Assembly (NCBI GenBank): GCA_020859685.1
Contig: JAJBVT010000110.1
Coordinates: forward strand, 1 to 32,097
Reading direction: 5' to 3'
DNA from: Rikenellaceae bacterium
GTDB taxonomy: Bacteria; Bacteroidota; Bacteroidia; Bacteroidales; Rikenellaceae
Length of the DNA stretch: 32,097 nucleotides
The notes below the pieces were generated by a model. The model saw only the letters and a program-made list of their open reading frames with translations, did no database searches and was not told the origin of the DNA. A program made the translations under genes and the position numbers. This document shows positions 24,995 through 32,097 of the stretch, piece by piece; positions within the stretch are counted from its first letter, which is position 1; every line of letters starts with the position of its first letter.

Positions 24995-26506
24995 TTAGAT
25001 GGTCCTGTGCCTTGTGATGCCCTCCACGTAGATAGCGCTCAGGGGCCGTGCCGGGCAGACGTATTCGCACGCCCCGCAGCCGATACAAGTTTCGGTATCT
25101 ACTACCGGAACCCGCAGCTCGTCCCCTTCGGCCCGCGGCACGAGCGCTATGGCCCCGGTCGGGCAGTTACGCTGGCATGCGGTGCAGGTGTCTCCGTTGA
25201 CGTTTACCACACAGTTCTCCTTAATCCATACCGCGCGGCCTATCTGGATAGAGGACTTTTCGGCCGGAGTTATCCGCCGTATCGCCCCGTCGGGGCAGAC
25301 CTCCGAACACCGGGTACATTCCGGGCGGCAGAACCCCTTCTCGAAGGCCATCTCGGGCTGCATGAACGTGGACAGCTTCGACGAAGGTCTCAATATATCG
25401 TTCGGGCAGGCCGATACGCACAGCTGGCATGCGGTGCAGTGTACCTTCATGTGCCGGGCGCCCTGAGAGCCCGGAGGAACCACTGCCGTTTCACGGTCCG
25501 GTATCTTCTTGTCCTCGATGACGGCCAGCCCGCCGTCTACGATGTCGGGCGCCTGCCCTTTGACGCTGTTCGCCGCGGCGAAAAGACCGGCCACCGCAAG
25601 GAACCCCCGGCGCGACATACCGCCACCGTCCGTGGCTTCGGCTACGGGCACGTCGTTACCCGCAGGCTCCGCCGCCGCTTTCGCCGGGCGTCTGGTGGTA
25701 TAGTGCAGGGCGTCGAATTTACACTTATCCAGGCAGTTCATACACGCCACGCAGCGGCTGTGGTCGATGGCGTAATTCTTATAGTCGATGCAGGACGCTT
25801 TGCAGACCCGCGAACACTGGCTGCACTTCGTGCACTTCCGGGGGTCGAGAACGGGCTTGTAAAGCGAGAATTTAGAAATAAACCCGAGGAAGGTCCCCAC
25901 CGGGCAGACCGTATTGCAGTAGGTCCGCCCCCCGCGCCACGCCAGCAGGCCGACCACGAGCAGGGTCAGCAGTGCGATTCCGAGCGTCACGCCGCTTTTT
26001 ACCCATACCGACACCGGGTAGAAGGCGTAACTGTCCGTCCGTTCGGCCAGAAATGCAAGGCCGTTGTTACCGAGCCGGTAGACCGGGGCGAATATGTTGG
26101 AGGCTATACGGCCATAGGCGCTGTAAGGCTCCAGAAGCGATTTTACGGCCTCCACGTGCGCCACAAGGGCTATTATGAACAGCGCGAGCACCCCCCACCT
26201 CAGCCACGAGAGGGCCGGCGAGAAAGAGAAACGCCTCTTTTTCCGCACCCGGCCCGCCGTCCACGAGACGATATCCTGACACACCCCGAGCGGGCAGATA
26301 ACCGAGCAGTAGATGCGCCCGAAAACCAGTGTCAGCAGAGCCAGAACCGCGATAACGATAAGGTTGACCGCCAATATAGCCGGTACGAGCTGGACCTTGG
26401 CCATCCAACCGAACCATGCGTGCACGGCTCCCGTAAAGTCGAGGAAAAGCAGGGTTATAAATGTAAAGAACAGGGCACCCAAAAGGACCCGTAGATTTTT
26501 TAACAT
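24995..26506 (-). CDS. NapH/NapG-like polyferredoxin membrane protein
   Basis: 503 residues. The N-terminal half is NapH/MauN-like: membrane helices near 8-25, 40-63, 102-120 and 170-190, with the cytoplasmic motifs CSVICPLGVC (Cys67, Cys71, Cys76) and CNTVCPVG (Cys197, Cys201). Two [4Fe-4S] sites follow, at Cys225/228/231/235 and Cys252/255/258/262. An internal twin-arginine-like segment, SRRGFLAVAGLFAAANS (298-314), leads into a NapG-like ferredoxin domain with Cys357/360/363/367, Cys397/400/404, Cys441/444/448 and Cys474/477/480/484. The family passes electrons from the quinone pool or cytoplasm to the periplasm. No Nap or TMAO reductase is near; the partner may be the adjacent exported aldo/keto reductase. 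It is first in a two-gene operon. Confidence 0.92.
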   Translation of the reverse strand: MLKNLRVLLGALFFTFITLLFLDFTGAVHAWFGWMAKVQLVPAILAVNLIVIAVLALLTLVFGRIYCSVICPLGVCQDIVSWTAGRVRKKRRFSFSPALSWLRWGVLALFIIALVAHVEAVKSLLEPYSAYGRIASNIFAPVYRLGNNGLAFLAERTDSYAFYPVSVWVKSGVTLGIALLTLLVVGLLAWRGGRTYCNTVCPVGTFLGFISKFSLYKPVLDPRKCTKCSQCSRVCKASCIDYKNYAIDHSRCVACMNCLDKCKFDALHYTTRRPAKAAAEPAGNDVPVAEATDGGGMSRRGFLAVAGLFAAANSVKGQAPDIVDGGLAVIEDKKIPDRETAVVPPGSQGARHMKVHCTACQLCVSACPNDILRPSSKLSTFMQPEMAFEKGFCRPECTRCSEVCPDGAIRRITPAEKSSIQIGRAVWIKENCVVNVNGDTCTACQRNCPTGAIALVPRAEGDELRVPVVDTETCIGCGACEYVCPARPLSAIYVEGITRHRTI

Positions 26507-26684
26507 GGTAGTTTGTCTGTTGAATGAAATTTAAGCAGCGGGTAAATCCGACACAAGATAGTAAGTTATAGCTTTAAAATCCAGACCCCGGCCTACGATT
26601 TTACAATTTTTTGATATACGGCTCTCGCCCGTACCCCGCAGATCGGTATTATAATCCGGACATCTCCCGACCCGGCTAAACCCG

Positions 26685-26815
26685 GACCTTCTCGCCTTCG
26701 GCCCTTCGGGATGACATTCTATAAATCCCTGCCGCGTGGCAGTTGTACGGCCCGCCGGACGGGGTGGCGGGCCGCTTATCATCCTCCGGAAGTTCGCCCG
26801 GCTAAAGCCGGACCC
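26685..26815. repeat. Composite hairpin repeat element, diverged copy
   Basis: Left part ends CTTCGGGATGACAT (to about 26716). A CTGCC/GGCAG hairpin follows, then a GC-rich core pairing CGGCCCGCC with GGCGGGCCG, and a right part TATCATCC beginning at about 26777. The order and size (about 130 bp) match the 20684 element. The gene-free stretch 26507-27145 otherwise holds a further degraded module near 26860-26895 and the promoter region of the receptor gene; no gene is visible. Confidence 0.6.
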
Positions 26816-27110
26816 GGTTCGCCGCCTTCGGCGTCCTCGGGATTACATTTATAATAAATGTCCTTCCGAACGGAGTAAAGAATCTTCTATTGCGGCGATT
26901 ATTCCCGGATGGGCGCATCTGAAGGGGCCCTATACCGCTGCGCGTGCCGGAAGGGTTTAACACCGATTTAACATAAAGAGCCCTTGTATAGCGGCGGGCC
27001 GGGCCCCGGCCGGGGTGCGTAACGTAAAATTAAACGTGCGGTAACCTCCCGGTGATATTTTATTCTCCTTTTGATAATACCCGCTTTATATCCACTTAAC
27101 ATTGCCCGGA

Positions 27111-27118
27111 TAGTTTTG
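27111..27118 (+). promoter_or_regulatory. TAnnTTTG element before the TonB-dependent receptor
   Basis: TAGTTTTG matches the -7 consensus and leaves a leader of about 20 nt to ATG 27146. The upstream half is weak (TTTA near 27085 with a 22-bp spacer). Confidence 0.55.
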
Positions 27119-27145
27119 CCGTCGGAAACAAGTTAATATTACCCT

Positions 27146-27886
27146 ATGGACAAATCGAATTCTATCGTAAAGTTTATCGTTTCAGGTTTTCTTCTTCTTA
27201 CCATCCCGTTCTCATCGTTTTCAGGTCCGGTTTACTCCGGTGACGCTCAGGACAGCTCGCCGGGTATCTACGGGGTGGTGCTCGATGCAGTCACGCTGGA
27301 ACCCATCATCGGGGCCAGCGTGGTGATCGACGGAACCTATCTCGGTACCGCCACCGACGTGGAAGGTCGCTTCTCTTTTACCAATCTCCAGCCCGGCCCC
27401 TACCGCCTTTATATAAGGATGCTGACCTATAAGGAGTTCTTCTCGGACGAGTTGGTGCTACGCGAAGGGCAGAGGGTGGAACTGGAAGCCATGCTGACCG
27501 AGGAGGTCTCCACGCTCGACAATATCGTGGTGGTGGCCCATATGCCTATCGGTACCGACGCGGGCCTTCTGAACCGGATGCGCGCCTCGAACGTGGTAGC
27601 CAGCGGGGTGTCGGCCCAGCAGATAACCCGTACCCAGGACAAGGATGCCTCGGAGGTGGTGAAGCGCATCCCCGGAATTTCGATTATCGACGACAAGTTC
27701 GTGATTGTCCGGGGCCTGAACCAGCGCTACAACAACACCTGGATAAACGGCAGTCCGGCACCCAGTTCCGACGCCGATTCGAGGGCCTTCTCCTTCGACA
27801 TTATCCCCAGCTCGCAGATTGAAAATATCATGGTAGTTAAGACTCCCGCCGCCGAATATCCTGCCGATTATTCCGGGGGTTTGTGA
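27146..27886 (+). CDS. TonB-dependent receptor, N-terminal part (carboxypeptidase-like and plug domains)
   Basis: 246 residues ending at TGA 27884-27886. A signal peptide (about 1-26) is followed by a CarboxypepD_reg-like beta-sandwich (about 40-117; GIYGVVLDAVTLEPIIGASV, DVEGRFSFTNLQPGPY). The plug domain (about 125-246) has DASEVVKRIPGISI, FVIVRGLNQRYNNTWINGSPAPSS and IENIMVVKTPAAEYPADYSGG. In homologues the next residues are typically F-V-x-V-R-T-K, which are found in the -1 frame directly downstream. This is therefore the first part of a single receptor of about 957 residues, interrupted by a frame change. Alone it would be an exported plug without a barrel. Confidence 0.93.
   Translation: MDKSNSIVKFIVSGFLLLTIPFSSFSGPVYSGDAQDSSPGIYGVVLDAVTLEPIIGASVVIDGTYLGTATDVEGRFSFTNLQPGPYRLYIRMLTYKEFFSDELVLREGQRVELEAMLTEEVSTLDNIVVVAHMPIGTDAGLLNRMRASNVVASGVSAQQITRTQDKDASEVVKRIPGISIIDDKFVIVRGLNQRYNNTWINGSPAPSSDADSRAFSFDIIPSSQIENIMVVKTPAAEYPADYSGGL
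27877..27883 (+). other. Frame break at heptamer G GGT TTG in the receptor gene
   Basis: In the upstream frame the codons read GGG GGT TTG TGA. The seven bases 27877-27883 have the X XXY YYZ form. A -1 shift continues GTG ATG GTA AGG ACT AAG and yields SGG(L/F)VMVRTK, restoring the receptor. Equivalently, one G missing from a run of six gives the same result. TGA also overlaps ATG 27886-27888 by one base, which would allow re-initiation. I see no obvious stem-loop just downstream. Confidence 0.85.
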
Positions 27887-30021
27887 TGGTAAGGACTAAG
27901 ATAGCGGCGGACAGGAATAACTACCAGATATCATACGGTACGGGAATTAACGATAAGACCTACTTCAAGGATTTCCATTACCTCAAGGGCAGTTCCACCG
28001 ACTTCCTCGGTTTCGACAACGGGCTGAGAGACCTAAAGAACGTTCCGAGTTTCGTTGAAAATACCGATACGGAGACCATCGACCGAATTACCAAGAACGG
28101 CTTCAACAACGACTGGCGTCTGCGCTCGCGAAAACCCCTGCCCGACCAGAAACTCAACATGGCCCTTAACCAGTCCTACCCGCTCGCCAACGGCGACAAG
28201 GTGAACATGGCGCTGGCCCTCAATTACAGTCTCACCTCGAAGACCATTCTCGATATGGAGAACTCGCTCTACGGGGTGTACGACGCCAACCACGACCAGC
28301 CCAACCTCAATTTCTCCTACAAGGACAACCAGTACTCCACCGACGCCCGCCTCGGCGCGATGGCCAACTTCGCATACAGCCGCAGGGGCCGCAACGGGTA
28401 CAGCAGCCATACATACGAGTTCCGCAATATGATAAACCAGCTCGGCCGCGACCGCTATACAATCCGCGAGGGCTGGCGAAACGTGAGCGGGCACTACGAA
28501 GAACAGCACGAGGAGTTCCTCTACCAGAGCAGGCTCTCCTACAACGGACAGCTCGCCGGGGAACACATATTCGGCACCGCGGCGGACGACCGCCTCGACT
28601 GGACCGTGGGCTACGCCTACTCCAACCGTTACCAGCCCGACCGCAGGATTATAAAGCGGACCAAAGACGAATCGAACGAAGTGTATGAGTATGAGATAGG
28701 CCGAAGCGATGTACAGCGGGTATATACGTGGCTCGACGAGAACGCCGTCAGCGGAGCGGTGAATTACCGCCGCAATTTCGGATTGGGTTCGCTGGAGAAT
28801 ATCAACCTGCGCACGGGCCTCTTCGCCGACTATAAATCGAGGGATTACCGCACCCGCGACTTTGTATACGTCTGGGACAACTCCAGCACCGTCCTCGAAA
28901 AAGGTTTTACCGAGCTTCCCCTCGAGGACCTTTTTTCGGGGCCACTCCTCGGAACCGACGCGATTTACATAAGGGACAACACCGACAATACCAACAACTA
29001 CAAGGGCGACCATGCCATATACGCCGCTTACGCCGCGGTAAATATTCCGATCCATAAGTTCAATATCTACGCCGGGCTCCGTTTCGAACGCTCCGATATG
29101 CAGATTACCTCCTACCTGCAGCCGGGCAGCGACAAGTCGAGCAAGACTAAATATGTGTATAACGACATATTCCCCTCCTTCAACGCCTCGTACGATACGA
29201 GCGAAAAGTCGCTGCTGAGGCTCGCCTACGGTATGACGGTCAACCGGCAGGAATTCCGTGAGCTGTCCAGCTCCACCTACTTCGACTTCGAAATGTTCAG
29301 CTTCATATCCGGTTCGCCCGACCTGAAGCCCGCCACCGTACAGAACGTGGACGTCCGTTACGAATACTACCCCTCGTCGGGTGAGGTGGTGAGCTTCGCG
29401 ATGTTCTTCAAACACTTCCGTAATCCCATCGAATGGTCGTTCGTAAACGCGGGCGGGGAGTACCAGTATTTCTTTACCAACGCCCTCAGCGCCCGCACCT
29501 ACGGGGTGGAGGTGGACCTGCGGAAGAACCTCGGTTTTATGGGGATGCGCGACTTCACCTTTACCATGAACGCGGCCGTGATGAAGAGCAACGTCCATTT
29601 CGAAGACGACAGCCGCGACCACGACCGCCCTATGCAGGGCCAGTCGCCCTACCTTATAAACGGCGGTCTGTTCTACCAGCAGAGGCACGGCCTGTTCTCG
29701 GCCGGGGTGCTCTATAACAGGATAGGTAAACGTATCGTGGGTCTGGGCCGTGTGGAGTCCGCCGACGGCGACAGTTTCAACAACAATATCCCGGATATGT
29801 ACGAGATGCCGCGCGACGTGATAGACATAACTCTCGGTGTGAAGCTCAGTAAGGTTTTCGACCTGAAAGGCGCCGCCCGCGACATCCTTGCCCAGAAGGT
29901 CCGCTACATGCAGGAACCCCGGTTTATGGACAATACCGGCAAAATACACACCCGCAAGCAGTACCCGCGGACCTATAAACCCGGGAGGGGATTCAGCCTG
30001 ACCCTTACGGCGACTTTCTAA
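27883..30021 (+). CDS. TonB-dependent receptor, beta-barrel part
   Basis: About 712 residues in the -1 frame relative to the plug-encoding part. The start given is only the first possible codon after the break (GTG 27883, ATG 27886). The sequence is an outer-membrane beta-barrel: alternating aromatic strands (NYQISYGTGINDKTYF), SLLRLAYGMTVNRQEFRELS, LKPATVQNVDVRYEYYPSSGEVVSFAMFFKHFRNPIEW, and a terminal strand ending in Phe (GFSLTLTATF). There is no signal peptide, so it cannot be exported alone. It belongs to the CarboxypepD_reg-type receptors rather than clear SusC. A predicted surface lipoprotein follows 78 bp downstream and probably works with it. The substrate is unknown. Confidence 0.92.
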   Translation: MMVRTKIAADRNNYQISYGTGINDKTYFKDFHYLKGSSTDFLGFDNGLRDLKNVPSFVENTDTETIDRITKNGFNNDWRLRSRKPLPDQKLNMALNQSYPLANGDKVNMALALNYSLTSKTILDMENSLYGVYDANHDQPNLNFSYKDNQYSTDARLGAMANFAYSRRGRNGYSSHTYEFRNMINQLGRDRYTIREGWRNVSGHYEEQHEEFLYQSRLSYNGQLAGEHIFGTAADDRLDWTVGYAYSNRYQPDRRIIKRTKDESNEVYEYEIGRSDVQRVYTWLDENAVSGAVNYRRNFGLGSLENINLRTGLFADYKSRDYRTRDFVYVWDNSSTVLEKGFTELPLEDLFSGPLLGTDAIYIRDNTDNTNNYKGDHAIYAAYAAVNIPIHKFNIYAGLRFERSDMQITSYLQPGSDKSSKTKYVYNDIFPSFNASYDTSEKSLLRLAYGMTVNRQEFRELSSSTYFDFEMFSFISGSPDLKPATVQNVDVRYEYYPSSGEVVSFAMFFKHFRNPIEWSFVNAGGEYQYFFTNALSARTYGVEVDLRKNLGFMGMRDFTFTMNAAVMKSNVHFEDDSRDHDRPMQGQSPYLINGGLFYQQRHGLFSAGVLYNRIGKRIVGLGRVESADGDSFNNNIPDMYEMPRDVIDITLGVKLSKVFDLKGAARDILAQKVRYMQEPRFMDNTGKIHTRKQYPRTYKPGRGFSLTLTATF

Positions 30022-30099
30022 TCTCCGCCGGACACGCGGAAGGACGGTGAAAATCAAACAAACAATCTATAACACAAACACCTCTAACAAATTAACAGA

Positions 30100-31737
30100 A
30101 TGAGAAAATTATTTTCAGTGCTGATGATGGCGGCGGCCCTGCTCGTTGCCTGCAGCGACGACGACGACAACGGTAACAATGGCGGCGGCAATGAAGGCGA
30201 AACCGAAGTGGACGGCCTTGTATTCGAAAAAGACGGCGTCTACTACATCGGGAACGGCGACAAGGAATTCGCTCCTCCCAAAGGTGACTACGAACTCGAA
30301 GCCTCGAAGTCCTATATTCTCCGCGGCTGGGTTTATATTGAAAACGGTTCCTCCATCAAAATCCCGGCAGGTACGATTATAAAAGGCAAATCTTCCGACC
30401 AGACGGTGGTGGGTTCCTCGCTTATCATCGAACCGGGCGGTAAGATCTACGCCGAAGGCACGGTTACCAACCCTGTGGTGTTCACTTCCGACAAGGAACC
30501 CGGGCAACGTAAACCAGGAGACTGGGGCGGTGTGATTATCTGCGGTCGTGCACCGAACAATCAGAGCAACGATATGCAGATAGAGGGAGGACCCCGCACC
30601 CACCACGGCGGCACCGATCCCGACGACGATTCGGGTGTATTCAAATATTGCCGTATCGAGTTTGCCGGTTATCCGTTCGCTACCGATATGGAAATCAACG
30701 GCCTTACGCTCGGTTCGGTAGGTAAAGGCACCGAAATACACCACGTACAGGTATCCTACTGTAACGACGACAGTTTCGAATGGTTCGGCGGCACGGTGGA
30801 CTGCTCCTACCTGATAGCATACCACGGCTGGGACGACGACTTCGACACCGACAACGGTTACAGCGGCACGCTCCAGTACCTGCTCGGCGTTCGCCACCCG
30901 AAACTCGGTGACCAATCGGTTTCCAACGGTTTCGAGTCGGACAACTGGTCGAGCGGTACCGATATCACTCCCCTTACATCCGCCAAATTCAGCAACGTGA
31001 CCCTCGTAGGCCCCATCGGTCAGGACCCCGCGTTCTACAACGTTTCCGGTCTCGGTAACTATATCGACGCCGGGGCGATGGACCCCAACAACGGTTCGGA
31101 CGTAGGCCAGTTCCAGGCCGGTATACAGATACGCCGCGGCTCGAACATCTCGGTTTACAATACCGTGGTACTCGGCTGGCCGGTAGGCATAATGATAGAC
31201 AACGACAAGGGCAGCAGTACCCAGGACATGGCGGTCGCTTCACCCAGCCGTTTCGGCAACCTCTTCTTCGGCGGTTACGATAACAACGGCCCGGTAGCAT
31301 ACGAAAACACGAAAACCGACGCCTATCCCATTCTTGCCGCGGACCGCAACAAGGCGTTCGGCGACTGGTTCAACAACATGGGTACCGAGAACCTCAAGGA
31401 CGACGACGGCAATATCATCGAAGAGTACGACGACAAGACCCGCATCTCCTTCACCCACGACTTTATCCTGAATGTTGCCAGCGGCACCCGTTACTTTTCG
31501 GACGTAAACGATTTGGGTCTAAACGACCCGAGGAGCGTAACCGACGGTTCGTTCAACATCAACCCGTCGATGAACTTCGGACCCAAGAGCGGCAGCCCGC
31601 TTATCGGCAGCTTCTCGATACCTTCCGATTTCAAAAGCGAGGGTGCCGGTTATATCGGTGCGTTCGCCAGCGACAGCGACGCCGACAACTGGACCCTCGG
31701 TTGGGCCAATTTCGACCCCCAGAACACGGTGTACTAA
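30100..31737 (+). CDS. Surface lipoprotein, predicted parallel beta-helix
   Basis: 545 residues. The lipoprotein signal peptide ends LLVAC with Cys18, immediately followed by SDDDD, an acidic signal known to direct lipoproteins to the cell surface in Bacteroides-type bacteria. The body has beta-helix features: IKIPAGTIIKG, SLIIEPGGKIYAEGTVTNPVVFTS, DWGGVIICGRAP, GTEIHHVQVSYCNDDSFEWFGGTVDCSYLIAY, DDDFDTDNGYSGTLQYLLGVRH. Members of this Bacteroidetes family are often mislabelled as multidrug transporters, but no membrane helices are present beyond the signal. It lies 78 bp after the receptor gene and ends before a terminator, so the two form a unit. It is likely a substrate-capture or anchoring partner of the receptor. 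Confidence 0.85.
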   Translation: MRKLFSVLMMAAALLVACSDDDDNGNNGGGNEGETEVDGLVFEKDGVYYIGNGDKEFAPPKGDYELEASKSYILRGWVYIENGSSIKIPAGTIIKGKSSDQTVVGSSLIIEPGGKIYAEGTVTNPVVFTSDKEPGQRKPGDWGGVIICGRAPNNQSNDMQIEGGPRTHHGGTDPDDDSGVFKYCRIEFAGYPFATDMEINGLTLGSVGKGTEIHHVQVSYCNDDSFEWFGGTVDCSYLIAYHGWDDDFDTDNGYSGTLQYLLGVRHPKLGDQSVSNGFESDNWSSGTDITPLTSAKFSNVTLVGPIGQDPAFYNVSGLGNYIDAGAMDPNNGSDVGQFQAGIQIRRGSNISVYNTVVLGWPVGIMIDNDKGSSTQDMAVASPSRFGNLFFGGYDNNGPVAYENTKTDAYPILAADRNKAFGDWFNNMGTENLKDDDGNIIEEYDDKTRISFTHDFILNVASGTRYFSDVNDLGLNDPRSVTDGSFNINPSMNFGPKSGSPLIGSFSIPSDFKSEGAGYIGAFASDSDADNWTLGWANFDPQNTVY

Positions 31738-31763
31738 CTTGTTTCCGCAATTTTGTATACCTT

Positions 31764-31796
31764 CAGGCGTCCCTTAGGGGGCGCCTTCGTTTTTTG
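31764..31796 (+). terminator. Intrinsic terminator after the receptor-lipoprotein operon
   Basis: AGGCGTCCC pairs with GGGGCGCCT (one G.T pair), followed by TCGTTTTTT. It lies about 28 bp beyond the lipoprotein stop codon. Confidence 0.8.
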
Positions 31797-32034
31797 GAGT
31801 GGTAGGGTTGAATTAGGTCATCCCGGGTCGTAAGGCTACGAACCGAGTCCGGCGTTGGCCGGGAGAACACCTCGCCACGACAAAGCGAGACCAAAGCGGG
31901 TATAAAACGGGTTTACTTAATTTGCCCAGCCGCGAGGAGGAAAACAAAAGTAAGTCGGTCGACAACCGGAGAGCGGGTCAGGCGAATGGAAGTAGCATCG
32001 GGGCTCACTTATAAGGTCTTTTATACCAGGGGAA

Positions 32035-32058
32035 GATTCTTCACTTCGTTCAGAATGA
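32035..32058. repeat. Single hairpin-module repeat
   Basis: Stem ATTCT/AGAAT, TC/TC internal loop, inner AC/GT pair and a 3-nt loop, forward orientation. The gene-free end of the window (31797-32097) otherwise contains only degraded repeat fragments such as GGTCATCCCGGG near 31816 and GGTCATCCGG near 32072. Confidence 0.7.
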
Positions 32059-32097
32059 TATTTATTAATAGGTCATCCGGAGTATCCGAAGGCAAGG

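Noticed and set aside
24978-25088. Upstream extension of the aldo/keto reductase to 502 residues
   Set aside because: It overlaps the upstream polyferredoxin gene and would bury the twin-arginine signal inside the protein; ATG 24977 places it at the N-terminus.
26880-27110. tRNA or small RNA gene in the spacer before the receptor
   Set aside because: No cloverleaf arms or conserved T-loop could be found; the GC-rich palindromes fit the repeat family or a leader.
28033-30057. A 674-residue minus-strand open frame antisense to the receptor barrel
   Set aside because: The receptor frame is clearly coding; the antisense product is a Val/His/Gly-rich shadow without motifs.

Overview
The window looks like chromosome from a GC-rich member of Bacteroidales, most like Alistipes or another Rikenellaceae; that placement is inference. 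Support comes from promoters of the Bacteroidetes type (TTG or TTTG, about 20 bp, then TAnnTTTG), the absence of clear Shine-Dalgarno sites, a TonB-dependent receptor with a CarboxypepD_reg-like N-terminal domain, a lipoprotein whose cysteine is followed by SDDDD (a Bacteroidetes surface-export signal), and many secreted glycan-active enzymes. No rRNA, tRNA, CRISPR array, transposase or phage gene was recognised.

Layout. 1-8163 is mostly core: a small membrane protein, gpmI (minus), alaS (minus) and, divergent from alaS, two tandem membrane-anchored M23 peptidases. 8239-9183 is an AT-richer secreted MORN-type repeat protein. 9184-10336 has no convincing gene and holds four copies of a ~163-bp repeat. 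10337-13223 (minus) carries a manganese catalase, a two-domain GNAT acetyltransferase and a DUF1801 protein. 13373-16812 (minus) is a two-gene unit: a GH2 glycosidase whose stop codon overlaps the start of a CBM9-like/PKD protein. A small membrane protein and an AT-rich four-helix membrane protein of unknown function follow.

18998-23437 adds a CE15-type glucuronoyl esterase and a GH51 arabinofuranosidase carrying an extra propeller-like N-terminal region. Together with the GH2 enzyme these suggest attack on glucuronoarabinoxylan-like plant or dietary glycans, with no SusC/SusD pair beside them. 23580-26506 (minus) is a redox pair: a NapH/NapG-like polyferredoxin membrane protein and a Tat-exported aldo/keto reductase with its own ferredoxin domain. 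27146-31737 encodes a TonB-dependent receptor split by a -1 frame change and a predicted beta-helix surface lipoprotein.

The intergenic spaces share one repeat family. Its hairpin module has covarying stems and, on one strand, tandem G.A mismatches. Pairs of the module in opposite orientation flank a GC-rich core hairpin, giving elements of about 130-140 bp. The strongest leads are this repeat family, the receptor frameshift at a slippery-type heptamer, and the redox pair.
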